Origin: Hysterium pulicare CBS 123377 | Taxonomy: Eukaryota; Ascomycota; Dothideomycetes; Hysteriales; Hysteriaceae | Assembly (NCBI GenBank): GCA_000467715.1 | Contig: AJFK01000172.1 | Coordinates: forward strand, 18,135 to 82,134 | Direction: 5' to 3' | DNA length: 64,000 nt | Part shown: piece after piece, positions 1-11,265 of the stretch | How positions within the stretch are numbered: position 1 is the first letter of the stretch | Layout of the letters: the number at the start of each line of letters is the position of its first letter | Position numbers and translations under genes: made by a program | The notes under the pieces: generated by a model | What the model was told of the DNA's origin: nothing | Seen by the model: only the letters and a program-made list of their open reading frames with translations | Databases searched by the model: none

Positions 1-1319
1 ACCGCTGGCAATGGTGTAAGTCGCCGCATTGTTCTTGACTGGCAGGACGTAGGTGTCGGGATAGCGGGCCTGAAACAGTGCCAATATACGATCGACATTA
101 CTATAGCATGTAATATTAGCATGGCTAGAACGTCATGCACGGTTAGTCCTACCAATGATGAAGCCAGAAAATGGGATCCATTGCCGATACTGGAACGTAC
201 CCCATATGTCCAGAACCGAACATGCTATGAATACCGTCATGTAGGGTCTCCAGATTTCCAATGGTCCCTCCAGAGCCTTTGTTGCTGAAAGTTGTGAAGC
301 CTTGGTAAGTGGTAAGGAGCTTGTACAGCGTATCATGGTTTGCTGGTTGATTGGCAGATAGTCTTCCGTTAACATCATCATTTCGACTAGTGGCATTGGG
401 ATCTTGGGGATCGTATGGATAGCGAATAGTTGTTGGCCAAGCATCGAACAAAGTGTCTTCCTATGTAGAATTAATGCACTTCGTACAAGTCTAATAGCTA
501 ATGCAAAGATCATGAGGACCATATTGCGAGATTGAATCGAGAATAAGCTTACAACAGGGAAGTCCGAAGGAGTCAGAGGGTGAAATCTGTAATCATATAA
601 AGGATTATGAATACTCCCCGCCGTCCCATTCGGGAACGTGACATTCATGCTTTCCGAAGCAACAACGTTGGGGAGAACGCCATCTCCACTAGGCGGCGCC
701 ATAGCCCAATCCCAGTACGGAAGACGGAAGTCGTTCGCGGCTTCTTGGTATCGATCTTTCGTAGAGCCGTCTGGTATCTGGTCCACGATCTTCGATACCT
801 GGTCGAGTAGTATCTGTTCAAATGCAGCCATGTAAGGTCGATGCCATGGACCGAATAGGTTGCTGCTGTGGGTGCAGTAGCCCATTTCGCCAGTCCCTAT
901 GACACCGTCCCAGTCAATGTAAGGCGCACCGTGGATACCTACTTATCATCCTCAGTAGAGTGAAATTCTATACATTGAAGAGTTGGAAGGGGGAGAAATA
1001 GGCACAATGTATATTAGATGTACTCACCCGCAATCTGATAATATGATAGTTTCTCAGTCTGGTCCATAGCCTCAAACTGCGCCATTCCGAGGATGAAGAG
1101 GTTCCACATTTCAGTGTGTTTCTGCAATTGACGTATTTCCAGGCGAGGTTGTATCCCTCCGGTTTTGGCGCCAGCGACGCTAAAGAATGAATTGGCTTGC
1201 CGCGATCCCACAGTATTGCCTGTCAAAGAGTCACTCCATGATATAGGAGTAGCCGAGCTTGCCTTAGCCAAGACTGCTATCGCCACGTGTGGGGCAATAG
1301 CTTTGGCCTTGAATCTCAT
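1..1319 (-). CDS. Tyrosinase / polyphenol oxidase, 3' end beyond the window
   Basis: Binuclear type-3 copper oxidase that hydroxylates and oxidises phenols to quinones (melanin or phenolic metabolism). Exons on the minus strand: 1319-1028, 938-553, 460-153 and 100 to the window edge; all join in frame. The N-terminus is hydrophobic and may be a secretion signal. The CuA region carries GIHGAPYIDWDGV and then HSSNLFGPWHRPYMAAFEQ. The CuB region carries HDGIHSMFGSGHMGYVP and DPIFWLHHCNVDR; an intron splits the Cys codon of HHCN. This pattern is diagnostic of the common central domain of tyrosinase. The C-terminal part lies outside, so it cannot be seen whether a C-terminal lid domain is present. 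Product class is certain; substrate and secretion are inferred. Confidence 0.93.
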
Positions 1320-2558
1320 CGTGATATTTCAAAAAATACTCTAAAACAAGATACAATTGAACTCGAATGGATGTAAGAAGGAAAGTTATTGACGAATGTT
1401 GGGACTTTTAGACAAAAAGAAAAGGTATTTCTGGAACCTAACGATTCGAGCCATTTGTACGATAGCAGATGATCACCTTTCTACACTGAGTATTAATGGT
1501 TCGCATTCAAGCCAAGTTAGGCTACCAGTACATGTTAGCATTGGAACTTATAGCCTCCAAGCCACCGCCGTTCCCACCCTACTCAAAAGATTGCTTTTTG
1601 CTGGCCTCACGCTGCTCAAGGCTTACCTTATCTCCTCGTTTAGAAGCATGTTTCGACATTCGACGATGTTCGAAACGTGATCCCATCAAGTCAGAGAAAA
1701 CGAACCAATTCATGGCGTATGATCTACCGACCGTACTAGATCCTACTTCTTTTCCGTTCGCCACGCCTAAAAGGCAAGGAGAAGACGTTTACGAGAGATT
1801 CCTGGCGGACAAATTCCAAAAGCCATGATTGGTTCCATGCGTTGACAGACGCGGACCACGGTTCCATAAGCGGATTCGTAGGGCCGAACGCCTGGTTTGA
1901 GTCTGGACAGCTGTCTAAAATCTAGCGGCCAGTAATTGAACCAGTGATGTTAATGAATCGCGTGTTGAGCATTATTCGAGTTAGGATGAGCTCTTAAGAT
2001 GTACCGGTAGATCGCGGTCAATGACTGCACCTGAACATAGTTTTGGATGCGGATGCGAAATGCTGAAAACGAGAAGGACCAATCGAGTTCGAAAATGAAA
2101 GCGAATGGACAAATCGCAGAATGATGAGCAGCGTTGTTCTGTGTTGTAGGAGACCACTGAGGTAGAAGTAGGCCAAGCTCGGATCAATCTTCGGACCGGT
2201 CACGATGCCCCCTTTTCCTTTTTGAGCATATCTCGCTCCACGTATCACCAACAATAAGCAGAGCATCATCTCCCCTGCTTGCACTTATAGATGCTATTTC
2301 TTGCTATATGTCTAAACTCAGATTTCTAGGTCCAAAAATTTTAAGATCCCAAGTAGTCTTAAACTCACCTAACGTGGCTATCAATGGATCCGTTTACCTT
2401 TCCCCTGCAACAGTCAGCTCAAAATATCATGTAAGCATGCATGAACTCGTCTCGCTGGGAATAGTTCCTAGTACCTTATAGGACTCAATGAGAGCTTGGT
2501 GTCGAAAGCATGCTCATATCAAGGTTGTATTCGATGCACCCGGAAGCCAAAGCCCGAG
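1320..2558. other. Intergenic, no supported gene
   Basis: Lies between the tyrosinase start and the end of the OB-fold-like gene. Several reading frames of 60-110 codons occur on both strands, but they overlap each other, show no recognisable domain and have no consistent splice extension. The proximal part should hold the tyrosinase promoter; I see no clear TATA box. Confidence 0.5.
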
Positions 2559-3746
2559 TCACCTCTCAGCAGGCGTATCAGGAGGCAGCTCCCCCATCCC
2601 CTTCCCTCCACCTCTATACATCCCCTCGCCCTTCCCTCTCTTTCTCTTCCTCTCGCCCACAGCAACCGCAGGAACAACAAAAGCACTCGCCCACTTCCTT
2701 ACCCTCTCAACCTTCCCTCTAACCGCACCCTCCATCTTCGCCAGCGCCACCAAAACCCCACCACTCCCACTCACCAGCACCTCAGCCGTCGTTCTCGCGC
2801 GCGTAATATGCGGATTGAGCGACTGTCCGTAAACAGTCCCGCGGTAAGTCGTCAATGCTACATTGCGTAGGAGCAGTATATCTCCGACCCTCAACCCCTC
2901 TAGAGTCTGACGCAGTGGCTCTTGCGTACCGGGAAGAAGCCAGAAGGAGATTGAGAAGTTTGCGCGCGTCTCGTCGCCTATCGCGATCTCGTGCAACTCG
3001 ATGGCACGGCCGGTGCGGCGGATCATGACGGTGCGGGGCGGAGGCTTTGAGGTCAGGGCGCAGATTAGGTTCGGAGTTGGTGTCTGGGGGTGGATGGAGA
3101 GGAGGTGGGAGGCGCTTGGAAGAGAGAAGAGAGATGTGACTTGAATGTTTGGTGAGACGGTGTGGGGGACAATTGATGGATCTTCGAGTCCCAATTCATG
3201 CAGGGAACTGCTATCTCCCGTGGTAGTCGTCCCAAAGGAGGTCGTGAGGAAAGAGGTAAATGACACGGTTACGTTTTTCCCATCTTCTTCGGCCTTAGGG
3301 GTAGAGACAGGGGCTAGTTGACTTGATAATAGAGTTTCGTGGAAGGCAAGGGAGTGCTCTAGAAACGGATTGGGTGGTTCAAGGAACGTGCTTGGTTGGT
3401 ATGATGCTTCGGGAACAGTCGTGTCTTCAGGCACCGACTCGAAAGAGACCATATACGGAGGCGCTGAGAATGAGATGCTGGGATTGCTGGATTGAGCACC
3501 TGCTGGAAGAAATGGTTGAGAGAAGCCACTTTTCATGTGAGTATTGGCGTTGGGAGATATAGTTCGCCATTTCGGGACAGATTCGTAGGAGATGACATTC
3601 CCTTCAGATTCAGTATCTGGTAGTTGGCCCAAGAGTACGTGGAACGGGGGTGTGAATGTCTCCAGCAATTCATTCTTCTTCCAAGTGAGGTCAGATGATA
3701 GAGGCGCACCGGTGAAGAATTTCACCCTGGGTCTTGAAGAAGCCAT
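2559..3746 (-). CDS. OB-fold-like nucleic-acid-binding protein (hypothetical)
   Basis: Single-exon frame of 395 residues with ATG at 3746. The N-terminal two thirds are Ser/Thr/Pro-rich and look disordered. Residues about 235-330 (from PPRTVMIRRTGRAIELHEI to RGTVYGQSLNP) are ordered, with alternating beta-strand-like segments and the pattern LEGLRVGDILLLRNVALTTY, which resembles single-stranded-DNA-binding OB folds of the RPA1/MEIOB/Shieldin-2 type. The C-terminal 40 residues are basic (GERKRKRGKGEG). A role in binding single-stranded nucleic acid in the nucleus is inference from this resemblance only. It is transcribed away from the next gene and shares a 600-bp divergent upstream region with it. 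A profile search could place it elsewhere. Confidence 0.6.
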   Translation of the reverse strand: MASSRPRVKFFTGAPLSSDLTWKKNELLETFTPPFHVLLGQLPDTESEGNVISYESVPKWRTISPNANTHMKSGFSQPFLPAGAQSSNPSISFSAPPYMVSFESVPEDTTVPEASYQPSTFLEPPNPFLEHSLAFHETLLSSQLAPVSTPKAEEDGKNVTVSFTSFLTTSFGTTTTGDSSSLHELGLEDPSIVPHTVSPNIQVTSLFSLPSASHLLSIHPQTPTPNLICALTSKPPPRTVMIRRTGRAIELHEIAIGDETRANFSISFWLLPGTQEPLRQTLEGLRVGDILLLRNVALTTYRGTVYGQSLNPHITRARTTAEVLVSGSGGVLVALAKMEGAVRGKVERVRKWASAFVVPAVAVGERKRKRGKGEGMYRGGGKGMGELPPDTPAER

Positions 3747-4350
3747 TGGAGCATTGTGTACGACGGGGTTACGTGGGCTGCTGCCTCAGGCTTACGTGGA
3801 CGTGTTCGCTGGGTTGTCGCTGTTGGAAAGTGGCTTTCAAGATTCGTCTTGACGTGATGATAAAGTCGTCTCCATCAACAACACCCACGAATAGAAAGAG
3901 TTAATCTCTCAGAGCTGACGTACTTTCCCCACAATCTTATCAGATCAAGGCAGCCGTGTGAAAGGATGGTGCAGGGCGTTGCGAAGCCCTTGAGCTCGGA
4001 GAAGAAGCTCGGGGAACGGGGTCGACCAGAATGTCCGAAACGTCCGTGAGGTACTTAATGGAAGGCAGTCAGATTCCCGGCAATTCATTCAACTGAAGAC
4101 ACGACAACTCACTGCCTCCTCCAATTTGCCAATCACCGAGAGTCTCTTTCCGCCACCGATATTGCGTTTTGTCGACCAGATATATCGCAAGTAGTGGGCG
4201 CACGCATCTCTCCTCCTAGCTCCCTTTCCATCGGCTCGGCGCCTCGGAGTTTACACCGGCGCGTCACGTAAACGACAACGGGTTCAATTCCGCTGCATAA
4301 CCTTGGCGATCTAATCTGATTATAAAGTTCAAATATCCCACTAGAGAACG
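3747..4350. other. Divergent intergenic region
   Basis: About 600 bp between two divergently transcribed genes, presumably holding both promoters. TATAAAG occurs at 4321-4327, only about 25 bp before the ATG of the right-hand gene, so it is not a convincing core promoter. A GGTTCAATTCC sequence near 4280 resembles a tRNA B box but has no partner. Confidence 0.4.
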
Positions 4351-5592
4351 ATGGCGCCCTCCTCCACCCACAAACCCTCCTGGAACCAATACACCATGGC
4401 CGGCACCTTCAAAAACCTCTACTACCGCCTAACGCCCAGCACTTCCTCGACCTCAATCCCCTCAACGCAAAACCCCGGCAACTTCGCCAAAGCTCCATCC
4501 GTAAAGTCGCTGTTCCCCGTTACGAAGCCCGAAGAGGATGGAGAGGATTGTCTACACGATTGCGCGACGTGTACGATCAAGTACCCGAGTCGATTTACGA
4601 TCGACGAGGAGGAAGTGCTGTATGGACATGTGAAAGGGTGGAGTACGCATTTGATAGTTGCGACGGGGAAGACGGATTGGGTGAGGGATGTGGCGGATGA
4701 GAAGGGGAGTATCATGGAGGCGGTGGATAGAGGGGGTGTGAGGCCTTCTAATGGGGTGAGTGCTTCATTCCCCTTGTCCATATTTCTCTCTATTCTATGT
4801 AGAAGAGATGTGATTGCTGACTGTTTGATTTTATAGCGCCTCATGCTCTCCGCCTCAAACATGCCCCTCCCCGACCACCACGATTCCGATTCCGATTCCA
4901 GCACACGTGTCCTCCTCCTCCCATCCTTCACTATAATCGATAACGTCACGCCGTCCAACGTCCCCGACCTAATAACAGACTTCGTGAATAAGGGCCCGAC
5001 GAATACATCACCTCTCCACTCAACAAACTCCAACTCCACCTCCTCAATCCCACGCACCCCCTCAACACTATCCCCTCGCCCCTGCCCGCACCAATACCTA
5101 ATACTCCTCTGTAGCCAGAAAACCCGCGACGCCCGCTGCGGTCAATCTGCTCCCTTACTACGTCGCGAATTAGAAAGACACTTAAGACCTTTAGGCCTCT
5201 ACCGCGATCTACATGATGAGCGGCCGGGAGGTGTAGGGATATATTTCATATCGCATGTTGGCGGACATAAGTTCTCTGCGAACGTAATGGTGTATCGACG
5301 ACAGGAAGCCACCGGAAAGTCACATACAGAGACGAGTACAAATGGTGTTGTGGAGGGAATGGAGAAATTGGAGGTATCGGACGAAGAAGGGATTGACGGG
5401 GCGAAGAAAGTGCAGACGGAGGCGGTTATGGATATGGGTGGGGAGGCAGCGCAGTGTATATGGTTAGCGAGAGTGCGGCCTGAGGACTGTGAGAATATTA
5501 TTAGGTATACGGTATTGCAGGGGAAGGTTGTGAAGCCTGAGAGGCAGCTTAGGGGTGGGTTTGACCGGGGGAAGGGGTTGGTTAGTTGGTGA
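4351..5592 (+). CDS. Sucrase/ferredoxin-like (Apd1/Aim32 family) [2Fe-2S] protein
   Basis: Thioredoxin-like ferredoxin of the family that includes yeast Apd1 and Aim32. Exons 4351-4755 and 4837-5592 join in phase 0 to give 386 residues. The N-terminal part holds DCLHDCATCTIKYPSRF. The C-terminal domain has the cluster-binding pattern of the family: C-x8-C in LCSQKTRDARCG, then H-x3-H in SHVGGHKFSANVMVY, so ligation is expected to be two Cys and two His. A poorly conserved Ser/Thr-rich segment separates the parts, and the tail carries GKVVKPERQLRGG. Known members act in redox or drug tolerance (Apd1, cytosol) or in mitochondria (Aim32). No clear mitochondrial presequence is seen, so the cellular site is open. 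Confidence 0.88.
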
Positions 5593-6333
5593 TGTTTATC
5601 GTTTTTTCTGGGTTTGGTAGAAGAGGAGTGATCTTGTAGATGGCATTGCATATAGACCTTGGGAGGTTACTTTTTAAGGTAGATGTGGGTAAGGTTATGC
5701 CCTATTTGATGACTGATTTAGACTCATAGAGGGTCATAATAGTACATACGTTTGATGGCTCATATTGTTAAAGTGAATTGAAGAAGAGAGGAAGGTTGGA
5801 CGCGCATTCAGGGGTTTTATACGCCAACCGAGGTCCGCATTGGCCACTGGCTAAGCTACTTTCAACACATATATCACCGGTGCAGAATATACAATCGAAT
5901 TTGATTCATGAGAGAAGTATGGCGAATAGACGTTTGACTATCGTGGAGAAGCTAGTCTGATTGTCCAGAACTTCATATCTAGAGAAAGAGATATATCTGA
6001 AGCTGATCGAGATGCAGAAAAATAAATGCCAAGCTCCCCGTGAAATACGAAGTAAATGGGAAGAGATGGGGGATATATGGATGAAAAAAGAGAAAGGGGA
6101 AAATAGTAAAAGGAAATCAAGACTCCAACTCCAAATTCCATGCTGATCCTCACCAGTCGTGAAAGATCTCATTGTGAAAACTGGGAAATCGCAACCCTAG
6201 ATGTGAGACCAATGAAGATTCTGATGCCAACTTTCACCAGCAGCGAATGCTGCAGGCATCGATAGCCTTTAATACCCAACCTAAAATTGTGAAGAAAATA
6301 AAAAGATGTGAGCAGATGTCAGACGCCAGGGCA
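5593..6333. other. Convergent intergenic region
   Basis: Lies between the 3' ends of two convergent genes and probably holds both 3' untranslated regions. Short frames on both strands near 5.78-6.17 kb overlap one another and show no domain. No repeat or RNA gene recognised. Confidence 0.5.
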
Positions 6334-9300
6334 TCATCCGCGGAAGTTTCGGCATTCGTCCAGGCAAGCCTTGATGGGGCCAGCGAGCAACTCTCTCGCT
6401 TGCGGCACCATGGCATGGAGCGTCTGGCGGAACTCCTTAGCTTCCGGAGTATCATCCTCATTCGTCTTGCAGACACTGTCGAAGTCTCGCTGGATCTTTT
6501 GAAATAACTGATCGATTTGTTCGATCAGAGTCTCGCGGGTTCTGGAAAGAACATCCTCGCAAGCTTTGAGAGTGCCTTTGCGGATTGTCATGTAGACGCC
6601 GTTGGTTGCACACACGCTGCGTTCGAAAGCTTCGCAACGGTTCAAATGGGCAGTCCGGCCTGTAGATGAATTAGCACATTGGGATTATGGACATACAGAA
6701 TGTAAGGGAGGATTGTACCTTTACTTGCTTTGATATTTGCGCATTTCTGATAGATCGGAGTCATAGCTGCAGAGAAGTAGTGATCTTTGCCGTCTGTAGT
6801 TGCCTTGTCCTGTACTTCACTATTGGGACACCCATGTTAGAGCATACCTATATTGATGGACCAAGGGCCGTACCTAAATTCCCTCTTGAGTTCATTAGTG
6901 GCAGCTTCACTCTTCCTGTCCACCTCAGTCCTACGTTTTATGAGATTAGCAAGGAATATCTGAACCGCTCCCGAAAGTGAGGCCGCGGGATCATCTTTCC
7001 AGTTTGTCAGTATAAAATGATACAATTATTCAAAGAGTAAACATTACCATTCAAGGTCCGGTTCATATCGTTGATAACCTCGCCAATTGCTTCTGCTATC
7101 TCGGTCGAGAATGTCGTACAAGCATGATGAAGTGCTTCGAAAGCAGGTTCGGTGTCTACGGCGACACTTACGAACAGAAGCTCATTCATGTTCTCACGCT
7201 TTATACTCTTTGTCTGCCAATTTCCTGTAAAATGTTAGCTCATTCAATGATAATACAATCGAGTGCCCGCTTCCAGCCAGCTAACCTTCATGACGCATGA
7301 ATGCCGCATGCCCCGCAGAGTTCCAGTTCTGGTCAAAGTTAGCAATGCACAAGTCAAAATACCTGATCCCACTCACCTTCTTCCACTCAATACATTTGCG
7401 CCGGGCTTTTTTGATATAATTAGGTTGGCATTCGGCTAGACAAGGTGTTAGCCCACCAGCTCCTAACAAATCTTGGAATTGATACGCACTTATGTTAATA
7501 AGGAGAGCCTCGACGACACCATGACGGAACCTATCGAACATATGTTCTATTCGATCTCGAGCGTTCTGGATGGATTAGGGTCTTGTTGGGAAGCTTTCTA
7601 TCTGGAATGGTACCTGTTTTGATTGGGCCACGATCTTGTCTAGGTTGTCTTTTCGCTTGAGCTTAGACACACTACATGACATCTCAATGGTGTTTAGGAG
7701 TGTCTCCAGCGACGTCCGACAGTGATGCTCGAGCGTGGCGAACTTTCCCCTCGATGGTAACGAATAGATGTGTGCCCGCAGGCGTGGGATTTGAGTCTCA
7801 GCAACGGACAAGGCGGGCTCCTTCTTCCTAGGATAGCCGTTGAGGTATGTGTTGTAAGCCGTATTACTGACGCAGAAAACTGGTAAGTCGTCTCCCGTTT
7901 TGTCATAGTACTTTTGGGCCACTTTTCCTGTGACTGCATTGTTCCGTGAGATGATACGGAGTTCAGTTATCCTACATTGTTACGTAAGCACATTTTCGGA
8001 ACTGGGCAGTCTGATCCGCTCACTCGTTTTCAAGCCTGGTCTCGTATAGACTTCAGAACGTTAGCACAGTTCTTTCTTGATGAAGTTAAAAGGAAGCTTA
8101 CTCATAGCACTCTTTTTTCCGTGATAGCTCATTAACACGATCGCGATCACCTCTCGCTGCTTTGATATCACGCTTGACCTCATTGATCTTCGTGCCGATA
8201 GACGCCTTTTGGCTCTCCAGAACATCCAAGAGCTCTTCCTCACTTGGAGTGAGCTTGATACTATGCTTGCTTGATGAGATTATCTTTCGCATGGAAGGAG
8301 GTGTGAGTAAATATTCCTATTCCGAGGTCATAGGAGTGGCGCAAGCTTTCTTACATCTGATTTTGTGCACACCATCATGACGCTCCCACCTCGTCTCCGC
8401 CGAAAGGCATCTTGAAGATGTTTGTGAATACCTGCATCACTGATAGCGCGCGCAATTTGTCCAACGACAAGAGTCATATCACAAGTCTGCAGATAACGCC
8501 TCGAGGCATTGACTCTTGTCCGGTTGATGTCAGATGTCCCTATCATCTGTTTAGCTGGTAGCCCTCCTCCGGAACTGTATCTTCACATACCAGGCAAGTC
8601 GGCAATCGTGATCCCTTGTTTGAGAATCGGAGAATCCAACGTGATCCTAATACTCCACTTAGACTTGATCACTTGAGAGTGAGTTTGTAACTTACCTAAC
8701 CAGTTTCACGAATGGCCAAGGGGAGCAGTTCAAAGACCGTCTACCAATCATTGCAAGAGGTACGGTCTTAGTAAAGGGAAGAGTTTGCTCCGTGAGCTCG
8801 TGTATGGTTTTAGAAGTGAGATACGTCTTTTCCCCGCCGGGAAAGAGTTCATTGATGATCTCTTCTGTCCATCGCATGAGCTTCGATAGCATGTGCGGAT
8901 CTTTCGGAGATGATGCCGTGGCGAGAAAGTCTTTAGCACTCTCATGATCGGCGAACTCGTCATGGCCGGCAAAAAGAGCCTTAAAGCATTCGAGGGCGGT
9001 CTTAGAAAGGAGCTCATCCATATCACCGACTTCATTTTCCATTTCTTCATCATCATCATGTTCAGTCTTGATACACTGCGACTGATAGTTGACGTAGTTG
9101 AACATGTACTGGGTGACCATGGTTTTGCAGGCCTTCGGGCTGAAATATTCTATCTCAGCTGCAAAGGGTGTCTTTTGAGTCGGAGAATGCTGTACGAATT
9201 CTTGCGCAACAAATGTCCCACTTTCCCCGTCATCACCCTAAGTATCAGTAAGCAAAGGAATTCTCATGGTTGAAATCGAGTACCTACAAATTCTGCAATG

Positions 9301-10098
9301 CTCTCAACGCCGAGCAAAGAATTGATTAGCGACGATTTACCTACTGCAGCATCTCCGATCAAGCCGATGCGGATAGCAGAGCCGTAAGGGGCATATTCAA
9401 GTGATTTAAGTTCTTTCAGCAGATACTGCGTTTCATCATCATCGTATGAGCTCTGCTCAATCATTTCTTGGAATCGCTTGATTATGAAATGAGCTATGGC
9501 CTCAGCCTGTATAAACGCAGGATGGTACATTGGCAGACGCGGAAAGGCTTCAGAATTAGGGTCATAAGGTTCAATGTCATCATCTTCAGTGTCATCGGGG
9601 TTCAGCTCATCTATTTCCATCTCCGAAACTAGGATATTGTCAGATGTGCAACAAATTGAAGGGACTGGTCCTGTTACCTTTCCTCTTACGAGGTAGGTAT
9701 GAGACTCCATGAGGTTCAAGCTGCGAAGCCAGAGTCGCATTTTGATTAAGTAGCATTGATAGAGTAGCTAGGAGACTTGGCGGTAAAATGAAGAACCTTT
9801 GAGAAGTCTGAGCGTTCCCAGTCTGGTCCGTACTGTAGTCAAGGTCGCGCTGAAGCATAGTAGGGTCGGGCTTCGATTCATCAGTTACTGACGCAGCCTC
9901 TCTGGCAGGGGGAGCCATTATTGCAAGCAGGGCTCCAGGATAATGGTCAGCTTCAGTCGTGCTCATTTTGTTCGAGTTTAGAAGATGTGAAGCATTCGCC
10001 GTCATGGCAGCGGAGTCCGACTTGTCCACTTGGGTGTGTTCAGCCGAAGGCTCGAACAAAGGGCTCTCAGAGCGCGTGCTAGAATCGTTGAAAGCCAT
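6334..10098 (-). CDS. Large dynamin-like GTPase, nuclear GTPase SLIP-GC type
   Basis: Fifteen exons (10098-9678, 9628-9288, 9237-8696, 8646-8591, 8539-8355, 8316-8102, 8050-8024, 7971-7614, 7565-7490, 7435-7377, 7328-7286, 7224-7048, 6994-6874, 6819-6719, 6659-6334) join in frame to 1015 residues. One exon is only 27 nt. The G domain shows G1 GDAAVGKSS (residues 232-240), a Thr-containing switch I after GDDGESGTFVAQEF, G3 ADLPG (about 450-454) and G4 TKSD (about 512-515). The rest is largely helical, as expected for a dynamin-like stalk. An acidic, disordered N-terminus precedes the G domain. Fungal members are multi-copy and poorly understood; animal SLIP-GC acts in the nucleus of B cells. 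The cellular role here is unknown. The boundaries of the 27-nt exon are the least certain. Confidence 0.85.
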
Positions 10099-11265
10099 CG
10101 TGTGAGGTTATAGAGACATTGAATTTGAGTTGTAGGGGGTTAGACGGTTGGGCCTCGCCGCAATTCTATGAGGTAAGAGTGATGCCGACCCGCAACAGTC
10201 GTCTTCCACTTGACCTCAGACTTGATAGACGATTGGTGAGTAGTAAGTGATAATCAAGTAAGGATCCAACGCTGAGCAGCAGTCCTGCGACTAGAGCTAG
10301 ACCGCGGAAACAAGATTGAAAATAGATGAAGTCGTGGTGTCGACTAAAGAAAGACGAAGGAAAGAAACCAAGCGAGGTAGATAGAGTCCAACTCAAAACC
10401 CCCCGATAGAAGTGTAAAGCGAGAAAGACTAAAGTGAAGTCAAGATACGTAAGACGGTGGAAGATATATGTCTTCCGAAATGGTCGCAGCGCTACAAGAG
10501 CGGTGAAACCGCTCAACCTCTAAAAATTGGTTATCCAGACCACGAAAGATAAGTGGTTCGCGAGAGGCTTGTATATGCCACTAGGATGGAAGCCATGAGG
10601 TTCAAAGGCTAGGTTAGAGTTCCTTAGTCACGTCCATACCACTGAAGCAAGATCGGTGACGATGAGAAGACATTGGCTCTCGTTGGCTGGGAACCAGACA
10701 TGTTGACCGTCTCTGGGGCCGATACAGGTTTTCCTCACGGAAAACATTCAGCTTACTCGATGCTTTATGCATGAGAAAGGATAGGAGATGGTGCGTAGGT
10801 GAGAGAGTGGAAGACGCTTAGAAAACCTCAATGCCAAGCTTCCAACAATCCCACTATTCCTAATCCGTAACCACACACGCAAGCAAAAGCGCAAAGGCTC
10901 TTGCTACTAAGAGCACTTATAAACATGTGGTTAATTTTCAAGGCATCAATAAAAAAACCTAAGGAGAGAGCTATATGACTTTCATATTCCATGTCCTATC
11001 TCATAATATGCACGCTATGATCTTTCGCAATCCCAAACGCCCACCCAAAGGAACCAGCGTTCTATCTATCAATCTCTCTTTTGTACTCCAAAGAAGAAAG
11101 TGCGCGCGCTCAGAAATGTTCAAACTTCAAAAACGCCGCGCAATGCCATATGATCATACTCGCGCTTCCCAAAGAAAAACTCAACATCAACAAAAACAAA
11201 AACAAAAGTTCCTCCTCACAATTCCCTTTCCAAAACCATGGAAATCCAGAACTCCAAGACTTAAA
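10099..11265. other. Intergenic, no supported gene
   Basis: Upstream of the GTPase gene and downstream of the disordered-protein gene, both on the minus strand. A 116-codon minus-strand frame at 10166-10516 is hydrophobic but isolated and without a recognisable domain. The A-rich stretch near 11.18-11.21 kb has AACAAAAACAAAAACAAAA-like simple sequence. Confidence 0.45.

Noticed and set aside
1396-2284. Several frames of 60-110 codons
   Set aside because: Mutually overlapping, low-complexity or featureless, with no consistent extension by splicing.
2488-2870. Plus-strand frames opposite the OB-fold-like gene
   Set aside because: Shadows of the C-terminal coding region of the minus-strand gene; proline-rich only because of its codon pattern.
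4255-4300. tRNA-like B box (GGTTCAATTCC)
   Set aside because: No A box at the right distance and no cloverleaf stems could be drawn.
10166-10516. 116-codon hydrophobic frame on the minus strand
   Set aside because: Hydrophobic but isolated; lies in the upstream region of the GTPase gene, with no recognised family or splice partner.
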